Positions 50,105 through 58,234 of a stretch of 64,000 nt of DNA are shown here, one piece after another. Both the position numbers and the translations under genes were made by a program. The first letter of the stretch is position 1. Each line of letters starts with the position of its first letter. A model generated the notes under the pieces. The model ran no database searches. It was not told where the DNA came from and saw only the letters and a program-made list of their open reading frames with translations. This stretch comes from Lysobacter sp. Root76 (lineage in GTDB: Bacteria; Pseudomonadota; Gammaproteobacteria; Xanthomonadales; Xanthomonadaceae). Location of the stretch: assembly GCF_001428685.1 (NCBI RefSeq), contig NZ_LMIK01000004.1:1-64000 (forward strand), given 5' to 3'.

Positions 50105-50434
50105 TCAGCCACGCGGAAGCGGGGCAAGAAAGTCCGCCACCGGCTCAAGGATCAGCTCGGGCAGACTCTCGGCGATGCACGAGCGCATCCGCTCCCACGC
50201 CTCCGCATCCACGGACGGACGCGCGAGCCCTTCGGCCTTCGCCGCCGCCGACGGCCACTGCGTGTAGCTGTACCAGATGTCATCCGGCCCCCGGTGCAAG
50301 CGCGACCCGAGCGAGCCCCGTTCGGTCCGCAGCAAATGCGTCACCCGCGACCAGGCATCGACGAACGTCGGCTCGGAGCCGGGGTGCAGGCGCCAACGAT
50401 AGAGGGCGCAGAAGGCGGGGCTGTCGTTGCTCAT
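50105..50434 (-). CDS. ABM-domain protein (antibiotic biosynthesis monooxygenase-like)
   Basis: A 109-residue dimeric alpha/beta ferredoxin-like fold protein. It has the ABM pattern: FCALYRWRLHPGSEPTFVDAWSRVTHLLRTERGSLGSRLHRG, then WYSYTQWPSAAAKAEGLARP and SFL-type C-terminal helix. Members cleave haem or oxidise quinones, but others have unknown function. Start MSNDSPAF. Part of its DNA is repeated at 47611-47731, so this locus has been duplicated. Confidence 0.75.
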   Translation of the reverse strand: MSNDSPAFCALYRWRLHPGSEPTFVDAWSRVTHLLRTERGSLGSRLHRGPDDIWYSYTQWPSAAAKAEGLARPSVDAEAWERMRSCIAESLPELILEPVADFLAPLPRG

Positions 50435-50506
50435 CCTCTTCTCCCACAAGGTAGCTGCTGTGACGGCAACTTCGCATTGGCTACCGCTCTTTGGCCGTAA
50501 GGGCTA

Positions 50507-50794
50507 TCAGGCGCCGTGGTCCGGTGCGTCCTCGCCCCAGGCAACACCCTTGGCGCTGACCTCCAGCCCCGCATAGCGTTGGACCAAGGCCCATGCCCCG
50601 TCGGTGGTGTCGTACTCGACGATTTCGTAATCGCGGCCGCAGGACTGCCAGCTTCCGCAGGGGGCTGCATTTGGAGCCGCATCCCACGGGATAGCGGAAA
50701 GACGTCGAAGCTCATCCCAGGCAGCCTCGATCGTAGAGAACTCGCCGATGGGTTCGGCGTGGCTCTGGTCTTCCACCACAAAGATCTTCGGCAT
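50507..50794 (-). CDS. Small conserved protein of unknown function
   Basis: A 95-residue protein. It begins MPKIFVVEDQSHAEPIGEFSTIEAAWDELRRLSAIPWD and continues with two Cys (APCGSWQSCGRDYEIVEYD) and LEVSAKGVAWGED. No signal peptide or membrane segment is seen. I do not know a function. The regular helix-strand layout and coding composition support it as real. Confidence 0.65.
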   Translation of the reverse strand: MPKIFVVEDQSHAEPIGEFSTIEAAWDELRRLSAIPWDAAPNAAPCGSWQSCGRDYEIVEYDTTDGAWALVQRYAGLEVSAKGVAWGEDAPDHGA

Positions 50795-50849
50795 GAGCGC
50801 GATCAGGTCATGGGACTTCAGGCCATTTTTCCATACGTGGCTTGAAAGC

Positions 50850-50877
50850 GAGAGGCCCGCCGATGGGCGGGCCTCTC
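50850..50877 (-). terminator. Terminator of the hydrolase gene
   Basis: A 12-bp stem (gagaggcccgcc/ggcgggcctctc) with a 3-4 base loop lies after the hydrolase stop codon. No pronounced T-tract is seen on the minus strand. Confidence 0.65.
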
Positions 50878-50926
50878 TGCAGTACGGGGAGATGCGGGAT
50901 CGCTGCCTGGGCCCGCGGTCCTCGAG

Positions 50927-51769
50927 TTACCGCGCCGGGCTTGCCGTGTCCGCTCCGGGCGAGACCGCGCGGATCGCGTCGGCGACGGCCTTCGGGTTTT
51001 CGCGATGGATGTTATGCCCGGTGGCGAAATAGCGGTGCGTGCCCTGGCTGAAGCTTGCGAACAGGGCGGCGTGCTGCGCTTTCCACAGCGCTTTGCCCTG
51101 CGCGGTTTCCTCGAACACGAACGGCTGGTCCGCGACCTGGGTGGAGGTCAGCAAGGCCACCGGCACGTCGGGCATGGCGCGCGGGGCGGCGGCGTCGGCG
51201 CTGTCCAGCTGGGCGATCAACAGTGCGTAGTCGGCGCGCAGGGGCGGCGGCAGCATCGCCAGCAGCGCTTTGTCGTCGGCGGTTACGCGGTCGCGGTCCG
51301 CCGCCATGAAGGCGTGCCGTTGCTGCATCGTGGCCGGGTCCACCAGCACCAGTGCCTGCACGCGCTGCGGATACTTGCGTGCGAACTCGGTGACCAGCAG
51401 GCCGCCGTAGGAATGGCCCACCAGCACCACCTTGCGGCCCGGTGCGAGCGAATCGATCACCGCGCCCAGGTCTTGCAGGTGCGCGTCGATCGTCTTGGAC
51501 TTGCCGTCGGTGCCCGACTGGCCCAGCCCGGCGCGCGCGTAGGCGACGCAGCGGCACTGCGCGCCCAGGTCGGCGATCACGTCCTTCCACACGCCCGCGC
51601 CCTGACCGAAACCGGATTCGAAGACGACCGCCGTGGCGCCATCCCCCTGTTGCTCGGCCTGCAAGGTGTAGCCCGGGCGGTGCACTTCGGCGCCACCGGC
51701 CTGCGCGACCGTCGTGCCCAACATGGCTGCCACCAGCAGCGTGGCTTGTGCCGCAAATTCCTTGATCAT
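50927..51769 (-). CDS. Secreted alpha/beta-hydrolase
   Basis: A 280-residue enzyme with a signal peptide (to about residue 24, TTVAQAGG). The alpha/beta-hydrolase fold is clear: VVFESGFGQGAG (oxyanion side), CVAYARAGLGQSG, the nucleophile elbow VVLVGHSYGGLLV (Ser about 118), LVLVDPA, and the catalytic His in FATGHNIHREN. An Asp in the second half is needed but not assigned. Export suggests an extracytoplasmic ester or amide substrate. The start has a good ribosome site (GGGGAAGGGA). Confidence 0.85.
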   Translation of the reverse strand: MIKEFAAQATLLVAAMLGTTVAQAGGAEVHRPGYTLQAEQQGDGATAVVFESGFGQGAGVWKDVIADLGAQCRCVAYARAGLGQSGTDGKSKTIDAHLQDLGAVIDSLAPGRKVVLVGHSYGGLLVTEFARKYPQRVQALVLVDPATMQQRHAFMAADRDRVTADDKALLAMLPPPLRADYALLIAQLDSADAAAPRAMPDVPVALLTSTQVADQPFVFEETAQGKALWKAQHAALFASFSQGTHRYFATGHNIHRENPKAVADAIRAVSPGADTASPAR

Positions 51770-51832
51770 TCCCTTCCCCTGATAGGTGCGCGACCGTCTG
51801 GGCCAGCGCGGCAGTCGTCGTATGCGGCGGGC

Positions 51833-52024
51833 TCAGCCGAAGCGGAAGCGGGGGGTGGTGCGGTCGGGGGCGTAAGGCGCGGCGGTGGCGTAGCCGCTGC
51901 TGGAGCCGTAACCGATGCCAAAATCCCGCTCCCGCTTGACCGGGCGGGCCACCAGGGGCGCGGCGGTGCTGCGGTTCTGCGGTCGCGGAAGGTGGGTGGA
52001 AAACAGGGAGGTCATGGCGTTCAT
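51833..52024 (-). CDS. Small Gly/Ser/Arg-rich protein
   Basis: A 63-residue protein (MNAMTSLFSTHLPRPQNRS ... RDFGIGYGSSSGYATAAPY ... RFRFG). The GYGSSSGYA segment is typical of small conserved proteins of this bacterial family. No domain is known. It has no signal peptide, is basic, and begins 192 bases before the end of a repeat-free gap. It may be real, but the support is only compositional. Confidence 0.45.
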   Translation of the reverse strand: MNAMTSLFSTHLPRPQNRSTAAPLVARPVKRERDFGIGYGSSSGYATAAPYAPDRTTPRFRFG

Positions 52025-52395
52025 GGCGGAGGTCCGTGGATTGTGTGATTTGGTGTGTTGGTAAAGTACAACACCAAGCACGCTTAAGCCATGGGCCGGA
52101 AGTCACCCCTCTATTGGGCTAGCCGCTTCAGCGGCGGCTGGGGCCGCCTGGGCCCAGCTTGGTCGGCCGGTTGGAACCGGATCGTCCACGTTTGGAGCCC
52201 GCCCGGGCGGCACGGTTGGCGGCCGAGGAGTCCGCACAGGCCAAGATCGGCCCGGGAGGCAAGGGATGCCCCAACATGGGCAGGCGCTCCGGACGGCTCC
52301 GCAACCGGGCGAACCGCTTTCTCCTCCGCCGGCAAAGCGCGCTTTGGTCGAGTGGCCGAAATGCACTGCTCCCGACCCAGGACATCCCCAACCAC
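52025..52395. other. Intergenic region, no gene seen
   Basis: A stretch of 370 bp of high-GC sequence (GCCGCTTCAGCGGCGGC and similar) precedes the unknown gene at 52396. A frame continues upstream from that gene, but without a plausible start or family content, so I leave it out. No tRNA or repeat is recognised. Confidence 0.45.
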
Positions 52396-53358
52396 ATGGA
52401 TGTATTCGATCTTCTTTCTTACAAGCTTGAGCATTTCTTGGGCATTCGCCCGCGCTCGATGGCGCCAGGCGCCGTGTTCTATGAAGAGGACGAGCCTTCG
52501 CTGCTATCCCTCGTCGCTCGAAAGCGCGACGGCGCAACCCTCTGCGTGAGCCGTTGGGGCGACCTGTTTCCCGTGAGCGCCTTCGAAAACACCATGGCGA
52601 CCAAGGGGTTCACGGAATCGGACTGCTATGCCCTGCTCTTGGTCCTGTCGCGCTTTGGTTATCTGCTTGAGATCGACAACCGCCAACGGCCCCGCAAGGA
52701 CTACTTCATCTTCTACTACCTGGTGCAGTTGACCAGCCTGAAGAACGGCCCGCTCGATGCGGACGAAGCAATCAGGAATCACATGCTCAGGTTCTTGCTT
52801 TTCGAGCTGAGCATCGACGACGAAGCCTATCGGCGCTTCAGCATCAAGGGGAACCAAGTGCAGATGGCCACCGATTCGCTGGGGCCGGTGCCGTTCTTGG
52901 AGGTGATCGAACGGGTTTACGAAGCGCTGCAGCAGATCATCGTGGGCGAAGACGACTTGCTCGGCACGCTGAAGACCTACCAGACCGATATCGTGAAGCT
53001 GCTGGCCACCCCCGACGGCACCACTTACCGACTCCCCCTTGGCGATCGGCGCCACGGGCTCATCTATCCGGATGTCTTCATGCAGGCGCTGACCGGGGAT
53101 CGGAAACAGGTGATGGAGGCGCTGACCGGCGCCGTCGGCGCGGATCAGACGGCGGAAAGCCGCTTCGTCTCCCGTCTCATCCTGATGAACTACTCCTTCC
53201 ACGTGTTGGGAAGCAGGCCGCAGGAGATTTCGGCGCTGCAGAACCATGTTCAAGACGAGGCGTTGTTCGGCAAGTTGCTCGAAGCGTTGTCCATTTTCCG
53301 GCCGCCGCCGCTCAGCCGCCAATCGATACAGCAAGAGCGCCGTTGCCCCGTCGAGTAA
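52396..53358 (+). CDS. Unknown 320-residue protein upstream of a DUF2384 gene
   Basis: A 320-residue protein (MDVFDLLSYKLEHFLGIRP at the start). Visible: PSLLSLVARKRDGATLCVSRWGDLFPVSAFE, YALLLVLSRFGYLLEIDNRQRPRKDYFIFYYLVQLTSLKNG, and helix-rich later parts. No signal peptide or transmembrane helix is seen, so it is probably cytoplasmic. It has a weak ribosome site (AGGA 13 bases upstream) and lower GC than the core genes. It ends immediately before the DUF2384 gene, which may be its partner. I do not recognise the family. Confidence 0.65.
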   Translation: MDVFDLLSYKLEHFLGIRPRSMAPGAVFYEEDEPSLLSLVARKRDGATLCVSRWGDLFPVSAFENTMATKGFTESDCYALLLVLSRFGYLLEIDNRQRPRKDYFIFYYLVQLTSLKNGPLDADEAIRNHMLRFLLFELSIDDEAYRRFSIKGNQVQMATDSLGPVPFLEVIERVYEALQQIIVGEDDLLGTLKTYQTDIVKLLATPDGTTYRLPLGDRRHGLIYPDVFMQALTGDRKQVMEALTGAVGADQTAESRFVSRLILMNYSFHVLGSRPQEISALQNHVQDEALFGKLLEALSIFRPPPLSRQSIQQERRCPVE

Positions 53359-53386
53359 GATGGAGACACAAGCAGGGAGACTATCG

Positions 53387-53641
53387 ATGGATCCGGCCTG
53401 GGACGAATTTTCGGCGATATGCCGGCAGGATTTTGTTGGTTGCGAGTTCCAGGAGGCGCTGCTGAAAGTCTGCGACGGGAACGAAGACATCGCGTGGGCC
53501 GTCTACTTCCATTGCCGCGGCGACGCGATCGCCTGGACGCGCCGATCCGTCCCGGCCTTGGGTGGAAAAACGCCGGCGTCGCTCATAGAGGCCGGACGCG
53601 GCGACGAAGTCAGGGCATGCCTTTGGTCGATGCCCTGCTAG
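53387..53641 (+). CDS. DUF2384 / Xre-MbcA-ParS antitoxin-domain-like protein
   Basis: An 84-residue protein. The C-terminal half fits the antitoxin 'Xre/MbcA/ParS toxin-binding' pattern: WTRRSVPALGGKTPASLIEAGRGDEVRACLW (the LGGKTP motif with the following helix). The N-terminal half is an acidic helix (MDPAWDEFSAICRQDFVGCEFQEALL). Start ATG 53387 follows AGGGA at good spacing; ATG 53360 is an alternative. The usual partner is a RES or MbcT-like toxin. Here the preceding gene is an unrecognised 320-residue protein, ending 28 bp before the chosen start. Confidence 0.65.
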   Translation: MDPAWDEFSAICRQDFVGCEFQEALLKVCDGNEDIAWAVYFHCRGDAIAWTRRSVPALGGKTPASLIEAGRGDEVRACLWSMPC

Positions 53642-53804
53642 CGCATGCTGGTGTTCGCTTCTGGCCGAGGGCGGGCATCGAGCCATGGCGGATACCTCAC
53701 GAAGACACTGGCACCCGCCTTCCGTGAGCAATCCCTCCGCGAGAAAGCCATTGCACCTACGGAAGGATCATCGCCCCCTCCACCCGAATCCGCGTCGCCC
53801 GCGC

Positions 53805-54362
53805 TCAGTCGCCGATCGCCCGTATGAGCCTCGCCGGGTTTCCAGCGACCAGCGCGTTCGGCGGGACATCCTTGGTCACCACCGCTCCGGCCGCGACAAC
53901 CGAGTTCTCGCCGACCGTCACGCCGCCGATCACCGTGGCGCCGGCGGCGATCCAGACGTTGCGCTCGATCACGATGGGCTTTGCGACGACGAACGCGCGC
54001 CGCTGGGACGGCTCGACGGGGTGGCCGGTGGTAATGAGGCTCACGTTCGGCCCGATCATCACGTCGTCGCCGATGTCGAGCCCGCCCAGATCGTAGAAAG
54101 TACAGTTCTGGTTGACGAAGACATTGCGCCCGACACGGATGTCGAGCCCATTGGCGGTGTAGAACGGCGGTATCAGCAGAAAACTGTCGTCGACCGGCTT
54201 GCCGATGAGGTCGCTGAACAAGGTCCGGACTTCATCCGCATCCTCGTAGGTCAAACGATTGAGGGTGGCGGTGATCGCCATCGCCCGTTTGACGTTGGCC
54301 GACATGGCCGCCGATTCCGGGGTTCCCCTGGGGATGGTGCGGGTTCGGTCGTCGCTTGGCAT
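53805..54362 (-). CDS. Sugar O-acetyltransferase (NodL/maltose acetyltransferase-like)
   Basis: A 185-residue left-handed beta-helix enzyme. It has an N-terminal helix pair (MAITATLNRLTYEDADEVRTLFSDL), then hexapeptide repeats: GLDIRVGRNVFVNQNCTFYDLGGLDIGDDVMIGPNVSLIT, the catalytic His in TTGHPVEPSQRR, and PIVIERNVWIAAGATVIGGVTVGENSVVAAGAVVTKDV. CoA donor is expected; the acceptor is a sugar or sugar-like alcohol. Start MPSDDRTR is preceded by a GGGAAACG. Diverges from the effector/immunity pair. Confidence 0.85.
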   Translation of the reverse strand: MPSDDRTRTIPRGTPESAAMSANVKRAMAITATLNRLTYEDADEVRTLFSDLIGKPVDDSFLLIPPFYTANGLDIRVGRNVFVNQNCTFYDLGGLDIGDDVMIGPNVSLITTGHPVEPSQRRAFVVAKPIVIERNVWIAAGATVIGGVTVGENSVVAAGAVVTKDVPPNALVAGNPARLIRAIGD

Positions 54363-54602
54363 TCGTTTCCCGCTCAGAAGGTTCGACACGATGTTTCTCG
54401 GTCCGCTCAGCCTGGTGCTGGCCGAGGTCTCGCAGCGTGTGCCGCGCCATCTAGCGTAACGAGTGTGTCCGTCGCCGACCACTGCGCACATTGCGTATTG
54501 ATTCTCCATTCTTGATGACGCTCTCCCGTCAGAGGCGCGGTGCGCCGGCGCTCGAAGGTCGGTACTCTTTGCGGCAAGCCGCTTCAAGGAAGGAACGTCA
54601 CC

Positions 54603-55247
54603 ATGCTCATGCGCAACGGATTTCCGAATGCTCTACCGGCGATCCGACTGACCGCACTGGCCTGCCTGCTCTGCGTCGGCGCTTGCGCCACTACGGCCGC
54701 GGGCCCTGCAGCGGTTCAGGAGAAGCCCGCCATGACGGAATCGACACCCGCCACCGCCAACGACATGCTCGACGCACAACAGCTCAACGAGCGGGTGCTG
54801 GCCTGGATTCTGAGCGTGCGCGATGCCCGGGATCTATCCGCACAGAACATCGAGAAGCATACCGGGATCAAGTTCAAGGTCGACCCCGAAGATCCCAACG
54901 GCTTTTATGCGGTCGGCGCGCTGACTGGGGCTTGGCGGTACTCGCTGACATCGATAAAAGCCCTCCCCGGATCCCACCCCGGCGGCGTGGATTTTGATAT
55001 GGGCGTTTCCGGCGACAACGACGCCGACATGACACCGGTCTGCATCGGTCTCAACAGCTACCAGCAGGCACTGATTGCGGCCGGCTTTAGGTTGTCGCAA
55101 CTTCCTGCTCACGTCGGCGTGGAATACAGACGCTTCAGGAGCGACAAAGCTAGCGTCTTGATCTACCTGCGCGGGAAGACTAAGCGCTATGACGAGCAAT
55201 TGTGTGTTTTCAGAATCGTTGTCAACGCACCGAATAGAAAGAAGTAG
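54603..55247 (+). CDS. Lipoprotein, candidate immunity protein of the T4SS effector
   Basis: A 214-residue protein with a lipoprotein signal (LLCVGAC; modified Cys28), so it should be anchored to a membrane and face the periplasm. The mature part has AWILSVRDARDLSAQNIEKHTGIKFKVDPEDPNGFYAVGAL, WRYSLTSIKALPGS, and a C-terminal CVFRIVV. It has no known enzymatic motif. It ends 6 bp before the effector gene, the arrangement seen for X-Tfi/X-Tfe pairs in Xanthomonas, where the immunity lipoprotein lies directly upstream. The composition is less GC-rich than neighbours. Immunity is inferred from context. Confidence 0.75.
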   Translation: MLMRNGFPNALPAIRLTALACLLCVGACATTAAGPAAVQEKPAMTESTPATANDMLDAQQLNERVLAWILSVRDARDLSAQNIEKHTGIKFKVDPEDPNGFYAVGALTGAWRYSLTSIKALPGSHPGGVDFDMGVSGDNDADMTPVCIGLNSYQQALIAAGFRLSQLPAHVGVEYRRFRSDKASVLIYLRGKTKRYDEQLCVFRIVVNAPNRKK

Positions 55248-55253
55248 GTAAGC

Positions 55254-56636
55254 ATGGCTGCGGTTCATGACGAACTCACTGCGCAGGAAAAACTGGATGC
55301 GCTGCTTTCGGATTTCGATCGACGCACGCTCACCGAGAACATGCACCCTGGAAAGGTCCTCCGCGAGACCCTGGACAGCACGCCCGAACTGAAAGCAGCT
55401 GTGCTACGTTCGCTAGAGAATGGCCAGTTGCTCAAGTTCGACGCGGAAGCGGACCCAAGGTTCAAAGGCACTTTCGACTACAACGATGGCACTTTACGCC
55501 TGTCGCTGGAACAACTGAACGAAGTAGATCTGAGCGCCTCATCCGACGAACTCGAACAGAGTGCCAACTTCGTTCGCTATACCGTCGGCCATGAGATCGA
55601 TCATGCGATCTCCAGCGATGAATCTTTACGACTGGTTGTCCGGTTCCGTGAGCAGGTCGCTGCGATCGCGAGCGAACCATCGCCACACGACTACACGGCT
55701 TCGGTGAAAGCCTTTAACGAAGGGTCCCGTGAGCGAGAGGCACGCGCCGAGATTGCCGGATTCAATACAGTGGCCGCGCACGTCAAGCGCCTTGATCCCG
55801 AGGCGACTCTGGCTGATCTGTATGAGGCTGACGGTGGCGCGTCTAACTACATAGAAAAAGGCCGCGAGGAGTCGCCAACCTACACCCTCCAACCCGGCCT
55901 GCACATCAAACCCGACCTGCAACTGGACGCGGACAAAAGCCTGGAGGCCATGGCAAGGGCGTTCTACGACAGCAACCCCGGCTATCCGGCGCGGAACATC
56001 GATTGGGCATTCGGGGAAATCTACCGCCAGGAGGCCGTCGCACAGGCCGCCCACCCTGGCCGGTCCTTTCCCGAGATTCGGATCAATGTCCAGGAGATCG
56101 GCGTCAAGGTGACCGTGCCGCCCGACTTCATCGACACCAGCCAGCTGCAGACGGACAAGACCGCGCCGGTCGCCGAGCCACGCTCTGGTCCCAGCGCCAA
56201 CGACCCCGGCCACCCGGACCATGTGCTGTTTGAGAAAATTCGCGACGGCGTTCGCGACCTGGAGCAAAGCATCGGCAAGCCCTGGGACGACCGCAGCGAA
56301 CGCTTGAGTGCGAGCGCGCTGTCTCTGGCGGTGGCAAGCCGGTTCGATCCTGGCGACGATGTGAAGCTCGCATTGAACCGGCCGACCGAGCAGAACGCGG
56401 CGGGTGAACTGCTGTTCGTGTATCGACAGGGGCGTAACGCATCGCCCGACCCGGCCGCCAACTACGCGCACATGCCGGTATCGCAAGCGCTTTCGCTGCC
56501 CGCGTCGGAGCGCCTTGGGCAGGCCGCGACCTTGCGGGAGACGCAGGTGCTCGACCGGCAGTCGACGCCGGAAACCGCACAGAAGAATCAAGCAATGGAA
56601 GGCCAGTCGCAGACCGGGCCACGGATGCAGCACTAG
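55254..56636 (+). CDS. T4SS effector (X-Tfe) with HExxH zincin-like domain and XVIPCD
   Basis: A 460-residue candidate antibacterial toxin. The C-terminal 120 residues (about 315-435) form the XVIPCD secretion domain: DPGHPDHVLFEKIRDGVRDLE, then GKPWDDRSERLSASALSLAVAS and a Gln-rich end. The N-terminal domain holds the zinc-metallopeptidase motif HEIDH (113-117) inside YTVGHEIDHAISS, and EREARAEIAGFN (160-169), which has Glu residues suitable as a third ligand. No signal peptide is present, as expected for T4SS cargo. The mid-region (about 200-310) is unassigned. Acts presumably in the periplasm of target cells on envelope protein or peptidoglycan. Both genes are AT-richer than their surroundings. 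Confidence 0.85.
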   Translation: MAAVHDELTAQEKLDALLSDFDRRTLTENMHPGKVLRETLDSTPELKAAVLRSLENGQLLKFDAEADPRFKGTFDYNDGTLRLSLEQLNEVDLSASSDELEQSANFVRYTVGHEIDHAISSDESLRLVVRFREQVAAIASEPSPHDYTASVKAFNEGSREREARAEIAGFNTVAAHVKRLDPEATLADLYEADGGASNYIEKGREESPTYTLQPGLHIKPDLQLDADKSLEAMARAFYDSNPGYPARNIDWAFGEIYRQEAVAQAAHPGRSFPEIRINVQEIGVKVTVPPDFIDTSQLQTDKTAPVAEPRSGPSANDPGHPDHVLFEKIRDGVRDLEQSIGKPWDDRSERLSASALSLAVASRFDPGDDVKLALNRPTEQNAAGELLFVYRQGRNASPDPAANYAHMPVSQALSLPASERLGQAATLRETQVLDRQSTPETAQKNQAMEGQSQTGPRMQH

Positions 56637-56704
56637 CTAAGGGATTTTTGCTGAGGCCCGCTGGCGGCAGACAGCAGCATGGCCTACTTCGGGCTTATTC
56701 CCGC

Positions 56705-56885
56705 TTACTTGGGCCGGGCCTTGCGACCGCGCGATGTCGGCCTTGCCGGAAGGCTGCTGCCGTACTCGCTCCACCACACCGTCAGCGCTTCCATCGTCGG
56801 CCCCAGGCCGCGCGCCTTCGGCGTGATCTCGTACTCCACGCGCGGCGGCACTTCGGCGAACACGATGCGCGAGAGGATTCGGGCC
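56705..56885 (-). pseudogene. C-terminal remnant of a HxlR-family regulator
   Basis: On the minus strand about 55 codons read LSRIVFAEVPPRVEYEITPKARGLGPTMEALTVWW, then SEYGSS and a basic tail before TAA (56705-56707). This is the winged-helix C-terminus of HxlR/DUF24 regulators (RTVYxEVPPRVEYxLTPxG pattern). The N-terminal half with the recognition helix is absent. It lies right beside a truncated NmrA-like gene; HxlR regulators are often paired with such reductases. Confidence 0.75.
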
Positions 56886-56916
56886 GAAGCTGCCAGACGG
56901 CTCCGGCTCGGCCGGA

Positions 56917-57570
56917 TTATCGGGCGACTCGCCGGGATTCGTCGTGGGCCGTGAGTTCGGCGGCCAGCGGATGGGGATGGTGAACCTGCGGAAAGCGGAT
57001 CGCGCCGGACACATAGCCGTCGAGCCAATCCCTGAAGCGGGTGGCGCCGAGCATGGCGGCGTCGCTTGGCGTCAGTGTGGCGTCGTCCAGCACGGCGCCG
57101 TAGTAGCGGGCGGCGACGTCGGCGATCACCGGCCGGTCGTCCTGGTAGCTGTACATCACCCACTCCACCAGTTCGCTCAAGCAGAAGGGTTCGGGGCCGG
57201 CCACTTCGACCGTACCGCCCGATGGTGGCCGGATCGCGATGTCGGCGAGCACGTCGGCGACATCGTCGGCGGCGACCGGCTGCACGCGCGCCGGCGACAG
57301 ATGCACCAGATCCTTGCCGCTGCCCGGGGGAATGATATTGGCCATGAACTCGAAGAACTGGGTGGCCCGCACCAGGGTGTGCAGCGCCCGCGCCTGCGCG
57401 ACCAAGCGTTCCTGCACCTGCTTGGCGCGGAAGTAGGCGCTGCCCTGCAGGCGCGGCGTGCCGACGACCGACAGCGCCAGATAGTGGGCGATGCCCGCAC
57501 GCGCCGCGGCCGCCAGCAGGTGTTCGGATGCGCCGCTGCGGGCCGGACCGCACCGCAATGTCCAGCGAAG
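56917..57570 (-). pseudogene. Truncated NmrA/NAD(P)-binding oxidoreductase
   Basis: Minus-strand frame encoding the C-terminal two thirds of an NmrA-like atypical SDR: AAARAGIAHYLALSVVGTPRLQGSAYFRAKQVQERL, LVRATQFFEFMANI, PVAADDVADVLADIA, VEVAGPEPFCLSELV. The N-terminal Rossmann GATGxxG part, about 90 residues, is missing; the homology ends near 57570 where a lipoprotein gene's 3' end begins (57585). No start codon in family context is seen. It is a deletion remnant, together with the HxlR fragment next to it. Confidence 0.75.
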
Positions 57571-57584
57571 CTGCGCCAGCGCCT

Positions 57585-58121
57585 TCAGTCCGCTCGAAGC
57601 GTCGACAGCACCGCATTGGCGGCCGCGATCTCGGCCTCGCTGGCGTCCACCGGCGTGATGACCACCAGGTTGGCGAACCAGGCCATCTCCGAATGAACGC
57701 AACTGGTGTAACCGCGCGTTTCGGCGCCGGGGAGCCGGGCGACGACATGATGGTCGCAGGTCCACTCGGCGGGTAGCGCCAGGGCGTGCAAGGGCGAGTC
57801 CGGGCCCGCGGGCGCGACGCTGCCGAACTGGGTGCGCAGCCCCTCGCTCAACTGACGGGCCACCACCGACTGCATGCGCAACGGCTTGAAGCTTTCGAAC
57901 TCGGTGACGCCGATGGCCAGGCCGTTATCGCGATGCAGGATCATCAACTGCTTCGAGTCCGCCAGGCCCGGGCCTTTGAATTCCGCGGACCACTGGCCTT
58001 CATCGAACTTCAGCGCGACGTGGCGCAACGGCGCCGTAGCTGCGAAGCCGCCCTGCGCCGACGAGCAACCGGCCGACAGCAGTGCGCATAACAGGGCCAT
58101 GCCCAGCCGATTCCGTTTCAT
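57585..58121 (-). CDS. Lipoprotein of unknown function
   Basis: A 178-residue protein with a lipobox (LLSAGCSS; Cys about 18). The mature part has VALKFDEGQWSAEFKGPGLADSKQLMILHRDNGLAIGVTEFE and later CDHHVVARLPGAETRGYTSCVHSEMAWFANLVVITPVDASEAEI with two Cys. Start MKRNRLGMA. No family is recognised. Its stop codon lies 15 bp from the broken edge of the NmrA fragment, which dates the deletion there. Confidence 0.72.
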   Translation of the reverse strand: MKRNRLGMALLCALLSAGCSSAQGGFAATAPLRHVALKFDEGQWSAEFKGPGLADSKQLMILHRDNGLAIGVTEFESFKPLRMQSVVARQLSEGLRTQFGSVAPAGPDSPLHALALPAEWTCDHHVVARLPGAETRGYTSCVHSEMAWFANLVVITPVDASEAEIAAANAVLSTLRAD

Positions 58122-58234
58122 CCCTATCCCCAAGAAGCTGCAACGCTTGCCGATTCTATAGCTTCGCCGTGCCGGGCACGCCTGACGATTGCGAGTGCCC
58201 GCTGCGCAGAAGGCACGCCCTGTAGGCGCCGCCG

